From Hemibagrus wyckioides (taxonomy: Eukaryota; Chordata; Actinopteri; Siluriformes; Bagridae), in assembly GCF_019097595.1 (NCBI RefSeq), contig NC_080717.1, positions 3,921,001 to 3,985,000 on the forward strand: a stretch of DNA of 64,000 bases, given 5' to 3'. The notes beneath the pieces are model-generated. The model did not search any database, was not told the origin of the DNA, and was given only the letters and a program-made list of their open reading frames with translations. Every line of letters begins with the position of its first letter. The first letter of the stretch is position 1. This document shows positions 1-10,879 of this stretch, piece after piece. The position numbers were made by a program, and so were the translations under genes.

Positions 1-77
1 CTAAACATTTCTAGAATGTATTAACTTATTATTTATGAAGTCACTTAAAAATTAAAAAACAAACTGTGTAGGTTTAC

Positions 78-566
78 CTGTTACAGCCAAGTACGTTCCA
101 CTGGATAATATAAAATCGTCCATGAAACTTTCTGCGCAGTAGTAAAGTCCTTCATCTTCTTTTTTAATATTTGGAATTGTCAGAGAAATGTTCTTATCAG
201 TCACATCCATTTTAAATCCTGACGTCTTAAACTCTTCAGAAATGTCAATATTCCCGTACGCTAATTTTTTTCCCACTCTTTGAGGCATTTCTCCAAATTT
301 CTGTTTGTACCAGAACACATTTTTCGATGTTTGAACAGGTCCAAATGAGCAGTGAAGAGTAACACCTTCTCCAGGTTTCACTGAGAGAAACGATGGTCTG
401 GAAAAATCCACAGCTTGGGCTGGAGCTACAAATAATAAAAATAAATAAATAAATAAATAAATCAACTGAAATATAAATTACAATATATATAATCTGCTTT
501 ATTAAAAACTATTTAACACTTACTTAATATGTTCAGAGATAAGAAAAGAAACCACAAAGGCATCAT
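78..566 (-). CDS. nitr: NITR gene A, 5' part (leader + V domain); rest lies outside the window
   Basis: Teleost novel immune-type receptor, cell-surface Ig-superfamily protein. Leader exon 566-524 (43 nt, starts MMPLWFLFLSLNI) ends at a GTAAGT donor. V exon 425-78 (348 nt) begins after a TTTGTAG acceptor and ends CAG|GTAAAC; both junctions are phase 1, joining to TPAQAVDF. The V domain has the first Ig cysteine (LHCSF), the core Trp (FWYKQ) and the second cysteine (EDEGLYYC), then a J-like end SSGTYLAVTG that lacks the usual Phe-Gly. The I domain, membrane and tail exons must lie left of base 1. It is a tandem copy of gene B, with 11 nucleotide differences in the V exon. The start was chosen as the first of two adjacent ATGs. 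The member number within the family cannot be assigned. Confidence 0.88.
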
Positions 567-660
567 CTTCAGAGGTGAAACAGTCTGAAAAGTGGCCAAA
601 TGATGAAAGCGCAGAGTGTTTTGTTCTTGATGCTTTCATCTGATTGGCTGCTTCAAGTCA
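567..660 (-). promoter_or_regulatory. proximal promoter region of NITR A, shared with B and I
   Basis: Reading toward the gene, CAGCCAATCAGATGAAAG (650-633) is an inverted-CCAAT-type block lying about 70 bp before the ATG. The same block occurs before gene B (10033-10016, one base different) and before gene I (62251-62268). It is absent from genes C to H. Conservation among paralogs is seen; promoter function is inferred. Confidence 0.5.
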
Positions 661-1250
661 TGAGCTAAATTTCCTTTTCCTCTATGATTCTATTTTTGTA
701 CCACAGTTTTGTTCACCACAAGTCTAAGGCAAAGCAAAGCAACCAAAAAGATTTTTGCTTGACGTCTCTTCTTAATTATTTGTACTACTGCCTGAGTATT
801 CTATGAGATGCAATTGTAACATGACAAAAATAGAAATATTATGACAAGCATGAAGGAAAGTTAGAAATTAACATTAATGTTTACAAAGCCACAAAGAGCA
901 CTCCAGTAATTAGGATTTTAAGATTAGATCGAAACATAAAACAACATTTTTGCCTTTTCCTCATCACCTTCACAAGCTATTTCTGTGTGTATGAGGCAAA
1001 TGTATATTTTGTGTTTCATCTTCATGCAGCGGCCCACAATATAACAGACATTGTACTGCTCCTTATACTGAAGCCTCAAACCATTCAGCCCTCACAGCAG
1101 TGTAGTATAACTTTAAGAAGTTCCAACCTGATCATCAGCTTCACCGAATCAGCAATAAAGAAGATTAATAAAGATCATTGTCTAATTTTAGTAAAGGTTT
1201 TTTAAACACATTTCATTTTTTTGGCCACTCAGTTTACAGTAGTCTAGAAC
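661..1250. other. 5' flank of NITR A, duplicated at gene B
   Basis: No gene seen. The block around 960-1250 (for example GCCCACAATATAA followed by CATTGTACTGC) reappears before gene B at about 10350-10640, so it is part of the A/B tandem duplication. Confidence 0.6.
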
Positions 1251-1440
1251 AGAGGTATCAAACCTTATCCCCAAATTGGCGTGTAGGTGCAGGTTTTCAC
1301 TCCAACCAACAAAGAGCTACACCTGATTCCAGCTTCCTGGGACATAAAGCGTCCAACCACTCACAATCACAGTCATCAAACCTGAGCGACTTGTGAGGGT
1401 GGTAAAGTGATAGCATTGAAAAAAACATCCCAGTACACCA
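1250..1440. repeat. interspersed repeat fragment
   Basis: Starts near GAGGTATCAAACCTTATC and includes a stretch about adding up to CAGGTTTTCACTCCAACCAA. A diverged copy lies at about 10640-10760 beside gene B. It resembles short non-autonomous fish repeats; the family was not identified. Confidence 0.4.
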
Positions 1441-1444
1441 AACA

Positions 1445-2150
1445 CTATGACCATGAACCTTGAAGATCTGCCCCTTTACCTAAGAGAAGCAACACATTGA
1501 AAGCTTGACTAAACAAATGTGTTTTCAGCTTGGACTTAAACATTGAGACTGTGTCTGAATCCCAAACTCTAATTGGAAGGTTGTTCCATAATTGTGAAGG
1601 TTTGTAAAAAAAAAAAAAAGCACTGCCACCTGCTGTGGCCCTTGCTATTTGAGGAACCACCAAATACACTGCACCTTTTGATTGAAGTAGGGGCTAGGGA
1701 TCATAAAAAACAAAAAACAAAAGAATGCTTAGGTACACTTAGGCACCAGACCATTTAGTGCTTTATAGATCAGTAATAGTATTTTATAATTAATGTGAAA
1801 TTTGACTGGGAGCTAATGCAGTGTGGATACGATAGGAGCGATGTGTTCATATCTCTTGGATCTTGTTAGGACTCTAGCTGCTGTGTTCTGGACTAACTGG
1901 AGCTTGTTCATGCTCCTACTGGAACACCCAGACAGTAAGGCATTACAATTGTCAAACCTAGAGGTATCAAAAGCATGAACTAGTTTTTCTGAATCATGAA
2001 GTGACATCATGTTTCTTCTCTCAGGAGTGTTTCTGAGAAGGAAGAAACAGGCACAACCCTGATCAGAGGCCGGTAACAGGTCATTTACCACTTTAACCAG
2101 TGCAGTCTCTGTGCTATGATTAGGTCTAAATCCTGACTGATGCATTTCAT
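1445..2150 (-). mobile_element. LINE fragment (L2/CR1/Rex-like), internally deleted
   Basis: Minus-strand translation shows a reverse-transcriptase piece ([17 protein letters not shown], about 2145-2080). This jumps directly to C-terminal LINE sequence ([19 protein letters not shown], about 1930-1840) and then to the tail (LWNNLPIRV, MFKSKLKTHLF, about 1590-1510). The catalytic FADD region is missing and a poly-A-like run breaks the frame. It is a dead copy lying between gene A and the next transposon. Confidence 0.75.
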
Positions 2151-2166
2151 AAATATTATTCCTATG

Positions 2167-3706
2167 TACAGTGCTGTTTTTGCCCCCTTCCTGTTTTTTT
2201 GTTTTTTTTTGTTTTTTTTGGCATATTTGTCACACTTAAAAGATTCATATCATCAAACAAATTTTAATACAAAGATACAAAGATTTTACACAAAGATAAT
2301 GCAAGTAAATACAAAATAAAGTTTTTAAATGATAATTTCATTTATTTAGGGAAAAAAATCTGTCCAAACCTACCTGGCCCTATGTGAAAAATTAATTGCC
2401 CTTTCCTGTTAAATCATGAAAGAATGCCATAATGTGATTAAACACATTATTTTAGAAAGCTGAGTTCAATTTCACTAGACACACCCAGGCCTGATCACCG
2501 CCAGACCTGTTAAATTAAGCAATCACTTAAATAGTACCTGTGTGACAAAGTGAAGCATGCTTAAAGAGCAACACATCATGCTGTGATCTAAATAAATTCA
2601 AGAACAGATGAGAATAAATACAAAAATACAAAAAAATACAAAATAGTTCACATGTATTAGTCTGGAAAGGGTTATAAAGCCATTTCTAAGACTTTGGGAC
2701 TTAAGCGAACCACGGTCAGAGCCATTATCCACAAATGGAGAAACCCTGGAACAGTGGTGAACCTTCCCAGGAGTGGCCGGCCTACCAAAATTACTCCAAG
2801 AGTACAATGACGACTCATCCAGGAGGTCATAAAAGAACCCGGAACAACATCTAAAGAATTGCAGGCCTCCCTTGCCTTAATTAAGGCCAGTGTTCATGAT
2901 TCAACAATAAGAAAGAGACTGGCAAAAACGTTCATCCATGGGAGAACTCCAAGGCAAAAGCCATTGCTGATCAAAAAGATTACAAAGGCTTGTCTCATAT
3001 TTGCCAAAAAATATCTTGATTATCCCCAAGACTTTTGGGCAAATATTCTGTGGACTGATGAGATTAGAGTTGAACTTTTTGGAAGATGTGTGTCCCATTA
3101 CATCTGGCATAAAACCAACACAGCATTTAATAAAAAGAACATCATACCAACAGTCAAACATGGTGGTGGTAGTGTGATGGTCTGGGGCTGCTTTGCAGCT
3201 TCAGGATGTGGACGACTTGCTGAATTGATGGAACCATAAATTCTGCACTCTATCAGAAAATCCTGAAGGAGAATGTCCGGTTGTCAGTTTGTGACCTCAA
3301 GTGCACTTGGGCTATGCAGCAGGGCAATGATCCCAAACACACCAGCAAGTCCACTTCTGAGTGGCTCAAGAAAAACAAAATTAAGGTTTTAAAGTGGCCA
3401 AGTCAAAGTCCAGACTTAAATCTGATTGAGATGCTATGGCATGATCTTAAACAGTCCATTCATGCTTGAAAACCCTCCAATGTGGCTAAATTAAAACAAT
3501 TCTGCAAAGAAGAGTGGACCGAAATTCCTCCAGAGGATGTGAAAAACTCTGCCACATCGCAAAAAAACTTTTGATTGCAGTTGTTTCTGCAAAGGGTAGC
3601 GCAACCAGTTATTAGATTTAGGGGGCAATTACTTTTTCACGTAGTGCCAGGCAGGTCTAGACAGCTATTTTTCCCTTAATAAATGAAATCATCATTTAAA
3701 AACTAC
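2167..3706 (+). mobile_element. Tc1/mariner element, decayed
   Basis: Inverted terminal sequence at 2322-2402 (TTTTTAAATGATAATTTCAT...) matches the reverse complement of 3622-3705, but the outer part of the right end is missing. Between them is a transposase reading frame: helix-turn-helix region (GYKAISKTLGLKRTTVRAI, about 2672-2730), then MQASLALIK from 2859 with the first catalytic Asp (LWTDEIRVELFG), WGCFAASG, the second Asp (NDPKHTSKS) and the Glu (SPDLNLIEMLW, to 3469). Stops near 2809 and 3238 break it, so it cannot encode an active enzyme. Confidence 0.85.
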
Positions 3707-3905
3707 AGGAATAAACTAAGGAATACACCTAATCAGTGCTTCATCTACAAATACTGTGCAGAAAACACAGGTAATGTAAATTATCATTGACCAGAAACTT
3801 TGCCCATTTTTTAGATAAATAAGCTGAATAACTTGAATCCATTTAACATTTCATGCTTGAAACAGAAGTTCTCTATAGTGACTTGATATAAAATAACAAT
3901 AATAT
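3706..3905. other. unique flank, duplicated near 12.65-12.8 kb
   Basis: No gene. Matches sequence upstream of gene B's duplicate flank at about 12640-12810 (shared words TCATTGACCAGAAAC, CCATTTAACATTTCAT, AGTTCTCTAT). It therefore belongs to the A/B tandem duplication, interrupted here by transposons. Confidence 0.6.
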
Positions 3906-4341
3906 TGTCACATGCACGCCGGACTCCACTCCTCGCCAGCGCACTCACTCGCCTGAGTTTTAATTAAGTTCACCTGCAGCTTGTTTCCTGAGCACGCTCA
4001 CTCCCCTATTTAAACTTCACGAGTTCACTCTTTCTTTGTCTGGTCTCACATGTAGATGCTGACTTGCTACTACTACTAGCACTAGTTTAAAGCGGCGCGG
4101 TCTAGCATACTCCACTAACTTTCTTCAGCTCTCCCTTTTCTCCTCTCCGATTCCCTTCTCCAGCTCCACATTTCCCCAATGTGGACTTCTCCTGGTTCCT
4201 TCTAACTCCATTCTCCGGTTAGCACTGTGTGCTGGAGTATCCTACACTTTCCTCTTTCCACCCGTTCTCCATTGTGCTTAATAAACATACTCCTCATGGG
4301 GTTTAAACTCCAAGTTTGTTCCAGACTGGTGATTTGTGACA
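3906..4341 (+). repeat. 5' long terminal repeat of the Gypsy element
   Basis: Starts TGTCACATGC and ends GATTTGTGACA, with a CTTAATAAACATAC polyadenylation-type signal near 4277. The last ~135 bp match the 3' copy at 6508-6640. Confidence 0.85.
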
Positions 4342-4363
4342 GAAGACCAGACAGACAAACAGC

Positions 4364-5338
4364 ATGGAGCCAACGTACGCTGACCCTGCACTTCAGGAAA
4401 CCGCCGCATCTCGGCCCACAGCCGCAGCGCAACCCACTGTGGCAACCCGTGCACCACCTGTCCCAGAAACTGCGTGCTCTGCCTGTCCCATGGTCAATCC
4501 TTCTCCCTACTCTGGCTCGGCAGAAGCTTGCAGTGGCTTCCCGCTTCAGTGCTCACTCGCACTGGAAATGCAGCCCCACCGCTATCCAATGGATAAAGCT
4601 AAGATCTCATCTCTCTTCTCACAGGTAGAGCACTCTGTTGGGCCGATTACCTCTGGCAGCAGACTGGCCTGGTTCTCCAATCCCTGGACTTATTCACTGC
4701 TCACTTTAGAGAAGTTTTCGTCAAACCGCTTGGAGATGCTGCGGTGGGTGAACAATTATACCATCTGAAGCAAGGTAAAAGCTCAATTCATGACTATACG
4801 TTACAATTCAGAACTCTAGCTGCTGCCAGTGGGTGGAATGAGAGCTCTCTGCTGACCACCTACAGACAAGGACTAGAACCTGGTTTACAGTACGTCTGCA
4901 ACTGGCTACTGTAGATGACTCCATTGGGTTAGAATTATTCATACAAAAGGCTATTCGAGGCTCTGAACGCAGGAAGCGCTGTATGGAAGGCCAATGGACT
5001 CAACACTCCCCGAACCTCCACTGCCGACCAGAGAACTTCCCCTCTCCAGAACCAGACTCGGAACCCATGCAGGTGGATCATTCAAGATTATCATGCAAAG
5101 ACAATGCTGTCTCTACCTGTACTGCAGCCAATCGGGACATGCGCTGCCGGCATGTTCCATTCGTCCAGCACGCCCCATGGTGAGTGCAATTTCATATCAT
5201 CTGAATCATTTAAAACCACTCACCTCTATCGTAGAACTGATTACTGGCACCCATTCTGTTACAGTTCACGCACTCCTTGACTCTGGGTCAGCCAGAAACT
5301 TCATCTCTCTGCTGCCAAATGGGCCTCGAGAGGCATGA
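4364..5338 (+). pseudogene. gag and protease remnant of the Gypsy element
   Basis: ATG 4364 opens a Pro/Ala-rich gag start (MEPTYADPALQETAA) followed by SPYSGSAEACSGF and LQCSLALEMQ, a pattern common in fish Gypsy gag. The frame is then lost and recovered several times (QLYHLKQGKSSIHDY at about 4755, FIQKAIRGSERRK at about 4940). A retropepsin signature ([13 protein letters not shown]) sits near 5270-5310. It is interrupted and not expected to give a working protein. Confidence 0.75.
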
Positions 5339-5479
5339 ACCCTGTTCACTACCGGATCCATTCCATCACCGATCGTCCTCTAGGACCGGGGAAGATTCGT
5401 CACTTTGTGGGGCCTATCAGTCAGAAAAGATACACTTCCTGGTTCTGGAGAGATCCACCTCAGAAGTCATACTTGGATT

Positions 5480-6321
5480 TGTCCAGTCTGCTCACTCCTC
5501 CCTGGGCACTGGGCACCCAGGCATCAATCAGACTCTCTCACTTCTACAGGAAAGGTACTGGTGGCCTGGTCTATCATCAGATGTCAGAAGGTACGTCAGG
5601 GGCTGCCAGGAGTGTGCCATGGCCAAAACCCCTAGGCATCTCCCATCAGGCAAATTGGTCCCATTACCCACTCCTCAACAACCCTGGTCACACCTAGGGG
5701 TGGATTTCATCACAGACTTGCCTGCCTCAGACAGTCACACCTGTATCCTGGTGGCAGTAGACCGGTTCTCTAAGGCTTGCCGCCTAAACCCTCTGAAAGG
5801 TCTCCCCACAGCCTTAGAAACTGCAGAAAGTCTGTTCCAGCACCTCTTCTGAAATTTCGGGATCCCAGAGGACATCGTCTGAGACAGGGGACCCCAGTTC
5901 GTGTCCCGAGTCTGGAAGGCCTTCAGTCAGCCTGACCTCTGGATATCACCCCCAGTCCAACGGTCAGGCTGAACGTAAGATACAAGAGATCAGTAGATAC
6001 TTGCGTACCTTCTGCCACAACCAACAGAACTCCTGGCACCATTTCCTTCCATGGGCCGAATATGCAAAGAACTCCCTACCACAGGTCTCACTCCCTTCCA
6101 GTGCATACTCTGGTACCAACCACCACTGTTCCCCTAGTCAGAGAAGCCTTCCACAGTACATCCAACATTGGTTCCAGGAAAGCGAGAGAGTCTGGAATTC
6201 AACCCATCAGAGGTTGCAGCAGGCCATAAGATGCCACAAGCGGCTAGCAGACACACACAGGAGAGACACACCCCAGTACCAACCAGGACAAAAGGTTTGG
6301 CTCTCCACTAGGGATATCTGA
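5480..6321 (+). pseudogene. integrase remnant of the Gypsy element
   Basis: Zinc-binding His/Cys module ([20 protein letters not shown] ... CQECAMAK), then the core domain with [24 protein letters not shown] and FQHLF. A stop follows at about 5850, and then the frame returns with [18 protein letters not shown] and [15 protein letters not shown]. Reverse transcriptase, normally upstream, is deleted. Confidence 0.82.
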
Positions 6322-6507
6322 CTGCACCAGCCCTGCAAGAAGCTCAGCCCCCAATTCATCGGTCCATTCCTCATCACTAAACAGATTAATCCTCTCACCT
6401 TTTGAACTTCAGCTTCCCTCACACTACAAAAATCACCCCACATTTCACGTTTCCCTTAAACCTTTCATCTCACCTGTTCCTCCTTCTCCCTCCAGAGAGT
6501 CTGCTGC

Positions 6508-6640
6508 CTCCATTCTCCGGTTGGCACTGCATGCTGGGCTGAGTATCCTATGCTTTCCACCCGTTCTCCGTTGTGCTTAATAAACATACACTTCACGGGG
6601 TTTAAACTGCAAGTTTGTTCCAGACTGGTGATTTGTGACA
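6508..6640 (+). repeat. truncated 3' LTR of the Gypsy element
   Basis: Matches 5' LTR bases from about 4206 (CTCCATTCTCCGGTT) to its end (GATTTGTGACA). The first ~300 bp of the LTR are missing. Followed by the target duplication AATAT. Confidence 0.8.
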
Positions 6641-6645
6641 AATAT

Positions 6646-7807
6646 CAAATATAATCAAATTTCTAATATAAAATTTGGAATATTCTAGAAGTGGCATGTG
6701 TAACAGGAAGTTGCATCATCAAAGAATAGTCTCTTTTTTTTTTTTTTTCTTTATTATCAGAGATAGTGATATTACCAGGTTACTTTGATCAAATTTATCT
6801 ATTTTCAAAGTAAATTATGATATCAAATCCATTTCTGCTCTTTGAGATGCCCCAAGTGCTTGTTTATAAGCAGCTAAAATTTGTTGAACCACTAAAATTC
6901 TGTGTAAGGTTATCACACTTACTAATCAAGCACACCTTTTTCTAATCGCACCTACACCTTTATAATAGACCATAGACATTTGTTTGTTCACTGGTTTCAA
7001 AGTATCTGGATTTTACCCAGTTTCTGTAATTGAATCTCAGACTTTGATCTTTTATCACATTTTGGATCTGCTTAACTTGTGTGAATTTCTTTCTTTAATT
7101 TTTTGTGAGGTAATTTCATGATCCACTATCAGATTGCAATATGACTCTAAATGAGTCTTTATTAAAATGAATACACGTTTGGTGATGCATTTACTTATTT
7201 TCAAGTTTCTAGCTTTAAAATAAGTCACAAACACTCCATTTATTCACAGCATGCCCCTTCAACCCATTACTTACTTAGAATTTCTGATTCCATGAATTCA
7301 CTTCATGATGTTTAACCAAATAAAATGAAAAAATACAGTTTGCTCAAAAGCCTATGTGTGTATATATAAATGTTTGCAGCATAAACACCAGAACAAAATT
7401 GTTGTTTCGTCCATCGTTAATCACAGCAGATAGCAATGAAGCAGAAAATGTTCAGTTTAACATATACAAAACTAAATCTTAAAAACACTTGAAGTTACTT
7501 GAAGTGAGTTTCAACCTTGTGCACAACTCTGGTATTAATACATCAGTGTTCCAGTGTGCATATAAAGAAATCTTCTAGTACAAGTGTGTAGTTTATTTCT
7601 CACTAAACATCATAACTACATGTTTGGTGGCTTTGTTGATCTTCACACAGAAAGAATTAGATATGACAGATCACATTTACCTCTCAGATCTAATATCACA
7701 CTCAGCCATCACTGGGCATGAGATAAACTTTACTTCTGAAAAGTAAATATTACAACCAGAACTAATTAATAAATTAAACAGATTAAATATCTGTAGTAGA
7801 AAGTATT
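6646..7807. other. gene-free flank between the Gypsy element and NITR B
   Basis: AT-rich, no coding signal. The first part (GGAATATTCTAGAAGTGGCATG, ACAGGAAGTTGCATCATC, AAGCAGCTAAAATT) is duplicated at about 12830-13370 upstream of gene C's 3' end. Confidence 0.55.
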
Positions 7808-9799
7808 CTAGGTAGCATGTCTCACTTCAGAATAAACACAATCTTTAGGTTTTTCGCCCTTTCTTTTCATTTTGTTGGTATTCCTCTTATTGAAATGTAA
7901 AGCAGCGTAATTCATCTCCTCTGCATCACGACCCTGTGGGAACGAACACAAACGTTCATTTTAGATTGCAGTAGTTTGTTAATTAGAGCGTGTAGAATCA
8001 ATTTAAAATGATTTACCTGATTGGATGTTTTTTCTACTGTAGAACATTTCTGAGATCTCACTGTGGAGAGAAGAAATATATTAACACATAGGTTTTCTGT
8101 GTTTGTTCTCATTCTAGTCAGTATTTATAATAATTTGTATTGATCTTTATCTCTTTTATTTTTTATATGGGTCGTGTTTGATGGTGTGAATACTTTTGGA
8201 TTTGGAATAACATTTTCAAAAAATTGTGCTCAAAACTTTTATAGTAGTTAATAAATTCCAACAGGTTTTATTCATCTGGCTTTTATTTTGACTGAATCTA
8301 AAAGTTTTATCATTGTATCAGAAGGTAGACTACAAGTGAAAACCCACAAGTACAGTAAATAATTTACACTTCTGTGTAATCCAGGCTCACCTCTAGATTG
8401 TTCACAGTTCCTCACTTTACAGATTATAAAAGCTTGAGCGAAGATCACGACCACACACACGCCCACCGCTACAGTGAGGTAGATCACTTCAGGACCTGAT
8501 CGTGTTAACATGATTTTAAAAATAATTGACTAACAAGACAAAAAGACAAAAAATGCAGATCCAATTTTTGTTGTTGGTGAAACCTAGATAACATTCACAC
8601 ATATATTTTACCAACCCAGTTTTGGAACGTTCTCATATTGTACTGGTGTCCCGTTCCCAGATACGATATTCCCACACAGGGCCATAGTGCAGTAGTAAGT
8701 GCCAGTATCATTAAAGCTGAGAATATTCTTAGAGACGTTGTACACACAGGTGTGTGTAGAAGAGCCGCTCTCACACCGGATCGAGTCCCACATGCCGTGC
8801 TGCAACACTGACACTTTTACATCTCCATTACCTGTTCAGTGTAATATAGACAGCATAAGATCTCAGAAGTTTTCATTCATGTTTACTAGTAAACAGTTTG
8901 TTTGATAGCAAAAATAAAGTAAACAAAAATAAGTAAATTCTTCATGTGACATGGTCAAAGACTGGACAGCACTACTGGAAATTTTTGGTGTTGTTAGTTT
9001 TTCTTCAGAATTTGTATCTCAACAAAGCCGCAGTTCCAGTGCGTTAGGAAGTATAAAGAAAACCCCATGAAAATCATTCTTCTGGTCCTAAATGTTTTGT
9101 GATTTTTAAATAAAATCTTAAACAATGAACTTTCCCAATATCCTCTAGTGTGCCCATGTTTTAATACAGTTTATTAACCAAAAATAAAAATATAAAGTGC
9201 TACAGACCAGCAAATAAATAAAAAATCCTAAACATTTCTGGAATGTATTAAATTATTATTTATGAAGTCAGTTTAATATAGGGAGTTCATAAAGTCTTTT
9301 CTGACAGTGTGTACTGAACAAACTGTGTAGATTTACCTGTTACAGCCAAGTACGTTCCACTGGATAATATAAAATCGTCCATGAAACTTTCTGCGCAGTA
9401 GTAAAGTCCTTCATCTTCTTTTTTAATACGTGGAATTGTCAGAGAAATGTTCTTATCAGTCACATCCATTTTAAATCCTGACGTCTTAAACTCTTCAGAA
9501 ATGTCAATATCCTCATACGCTAATCTTTTTCCCACTAATTGAGGCATTTCTCCAAATTTCTGTTTGTACCAGAACACACTTTCCGATGTTTGAACAGGTC
9601 CAAATGAGCAGTGAAGAGAAACACCTTCTCCAGGTTTCACTGAGAGAAACGATGGTCTGGAAAAATCCACAGCTTGGGCTGGAGCTACAAATAATTGAAA
9701 TAAAAAAATAATTCATTTAAATTCATTTACATTTATGAAATTTAATTTTTTTATTTAAATGAATAAATGTATTTAAATAAATAAAATGAAATATGAATT

Positions 9800-9865
<66 letters not shown>

Positions 9866-9946
9866 AATCTTCTAAATATTTATTAAAACTATTCAACTCT
9901 TACTTATCATGTTCAGAGATAAGACAAGAATCCACAGAGTCGTCAT
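7808..9946 (-). pseudogene. nitr: NITR gene B, damaged I domain and splice site, probably inactive
   Basis: Tandem copy of A. Leader 9946-9904 (MTTLWILVLSLNM), V exon 9684-9337 (348 nt, intact Ig cysteines, J-like SSGTYLAVTG), I-domain exon from 8831 to about 8612-8616, transmembrane exon ending 8391, spacer exon 8060-8017 (44 nt), last exon 7933-7808. The I domain lost 46 codons in frame, including its first cysteine and WF core, jumping from WDSIR to CESGSS; its J end reads SGNGTPVQYE. The transmembrane exon lacks the expected AG acceptor: an upstream one at 8531-8530 is in phase 0, but the I exon offers only phase 1 or 2 donors. The tail keeps MNYAAL and CVYSEV, both short of a perfect ITIM. 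A secreted V-only product is possible. Confidence 0.72.
9808..9868. repeat. (AT)n microsatellite
   Basis: About 60 bp of uninterrupted TA dinucleotides in the leader-V intron of gene B. Confidence 0.95.
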
Positions 9947-10035
9947 CTTCAGAGGTGAAATATCAGTCTGAAAAGTGGCCGAATGTTGAAAGCGCAGAGT
10001 GTTTTGTTCTGAATGCTTACATCTGATTGGCTGCT
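9947..10035 (-). promoter_or_regulatory. proximal promoter region of NITR B
   Basis: Carries the CAGCCAATCAGAT block (10033-10016) seen before genes A and I. Spacing to the ATG is about 70 bp as in gene A. Confidence 0.5.
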
Positions 10036-10640
10036 TCAAGTCATGAGCTAAATTTCCTTTTCAACCATGATTCTATTTTTGTACCACAGTTTTGTTGACC
10101 ACAAGTCTGGCATGAAATAACAAAAAAAAAAAACATTTTGCTTGACTTTGTTTCTTAATTATTTGTACTCCTGCCTATGAGTGTTCTATGAGATACAATT
10201 ATAACATCACAAAAATAGAAATATGAAGAAGAATGTGAAGCAAAGTCAAACATTTATATTTATAAAGGCACGAAGACCACTTAATTAATTAAGATTTTAA
10301 GATTAAATCTAAATATAAAATAACAATTTAGACCTTTTCATCATCACCTTCACAAGCTATTTTCATGTGTATTAGGAAAATGTGTATTTTTTTGTTTGTT
10401 TTATTGTTACATCTTCATGCAGAGGCCCACAATATAATATACATTGTACTGCACCTGATACTGAAGCCTCAAACCATTCAACCCTCACTGCAGTATAGTA
10501 TAACTTTAAGCAGGGGGTCCATCTGAACATCAGTCCACTCAAATCAGTAATAAAGAAAATTAATAAAGATCATTGTTTATCTTAGTGGAGGTTTTTTAAC
10601 CACATTTCACCATTTCATCCACTTAGTTCACAATAGTGTA
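10036..10640. other. 5' flank of NITR B (tandem copy of the A flank)
   Basis: No gene. Parallels 661-1250 with small indels. Confidence 0.6.
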
Positions 10641-10879
10641 GATCAGGGGTATCAAACCTTATCTCCAAAGGGGTGGTTTGGCTGCCTGGTTTCATTCCAT
10701 CTGAGCAGAAGCCACACCTGAGTCTACTGAAAGCTAAGCTCAGTTGATTAATCTCCTAAGACCTGAGCTTGCATTTTAGATTTCTTCTACATATTTGGGA
10801 ATAGGAGGAACCAATAAACATAATAACCAGATATTATCTTTGAACATGAAGCCACTTATTTTTGTGTACAACAGGTTCC

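Larger units (their letters stand above)
3906..6640 (+). mobile_element. Ty3/Gypsy-type LTR retrotransposon, internally deleted
   Basis: Bounded by TGTCAC...GTGACA ends and a 5-bp target duplication AATAT at 3901-3905 and 6641-6645. Order: 5' LTR (3906-4341), gag-like frame from ATG 4364, retropepsin fragment with [10 protein letters not shown] (about 5270-5310), integrase from about 5480, and a shortened 3' LTR (6508-6640). The integrase shows the His/Cys region (HPGINQT, CQECA), the catalytic core start GVDFITDLP and, past a stop at about 5850, [11 protein letters not shown]. Reverse transcriptase and RNase H are gone, and several stops and frameshifts are present. The empty site survives near 12800 in the B-side duplicate. 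Confidence 0.88.

Noticed and set aside
8272..8390. Extension of the NITR B transmembrane frame past the donor
   Set aside because: Reading through the GTGAGC donor at 8390; the paralogs splice here and the spacer exon at 8060-8017 continues in phase.
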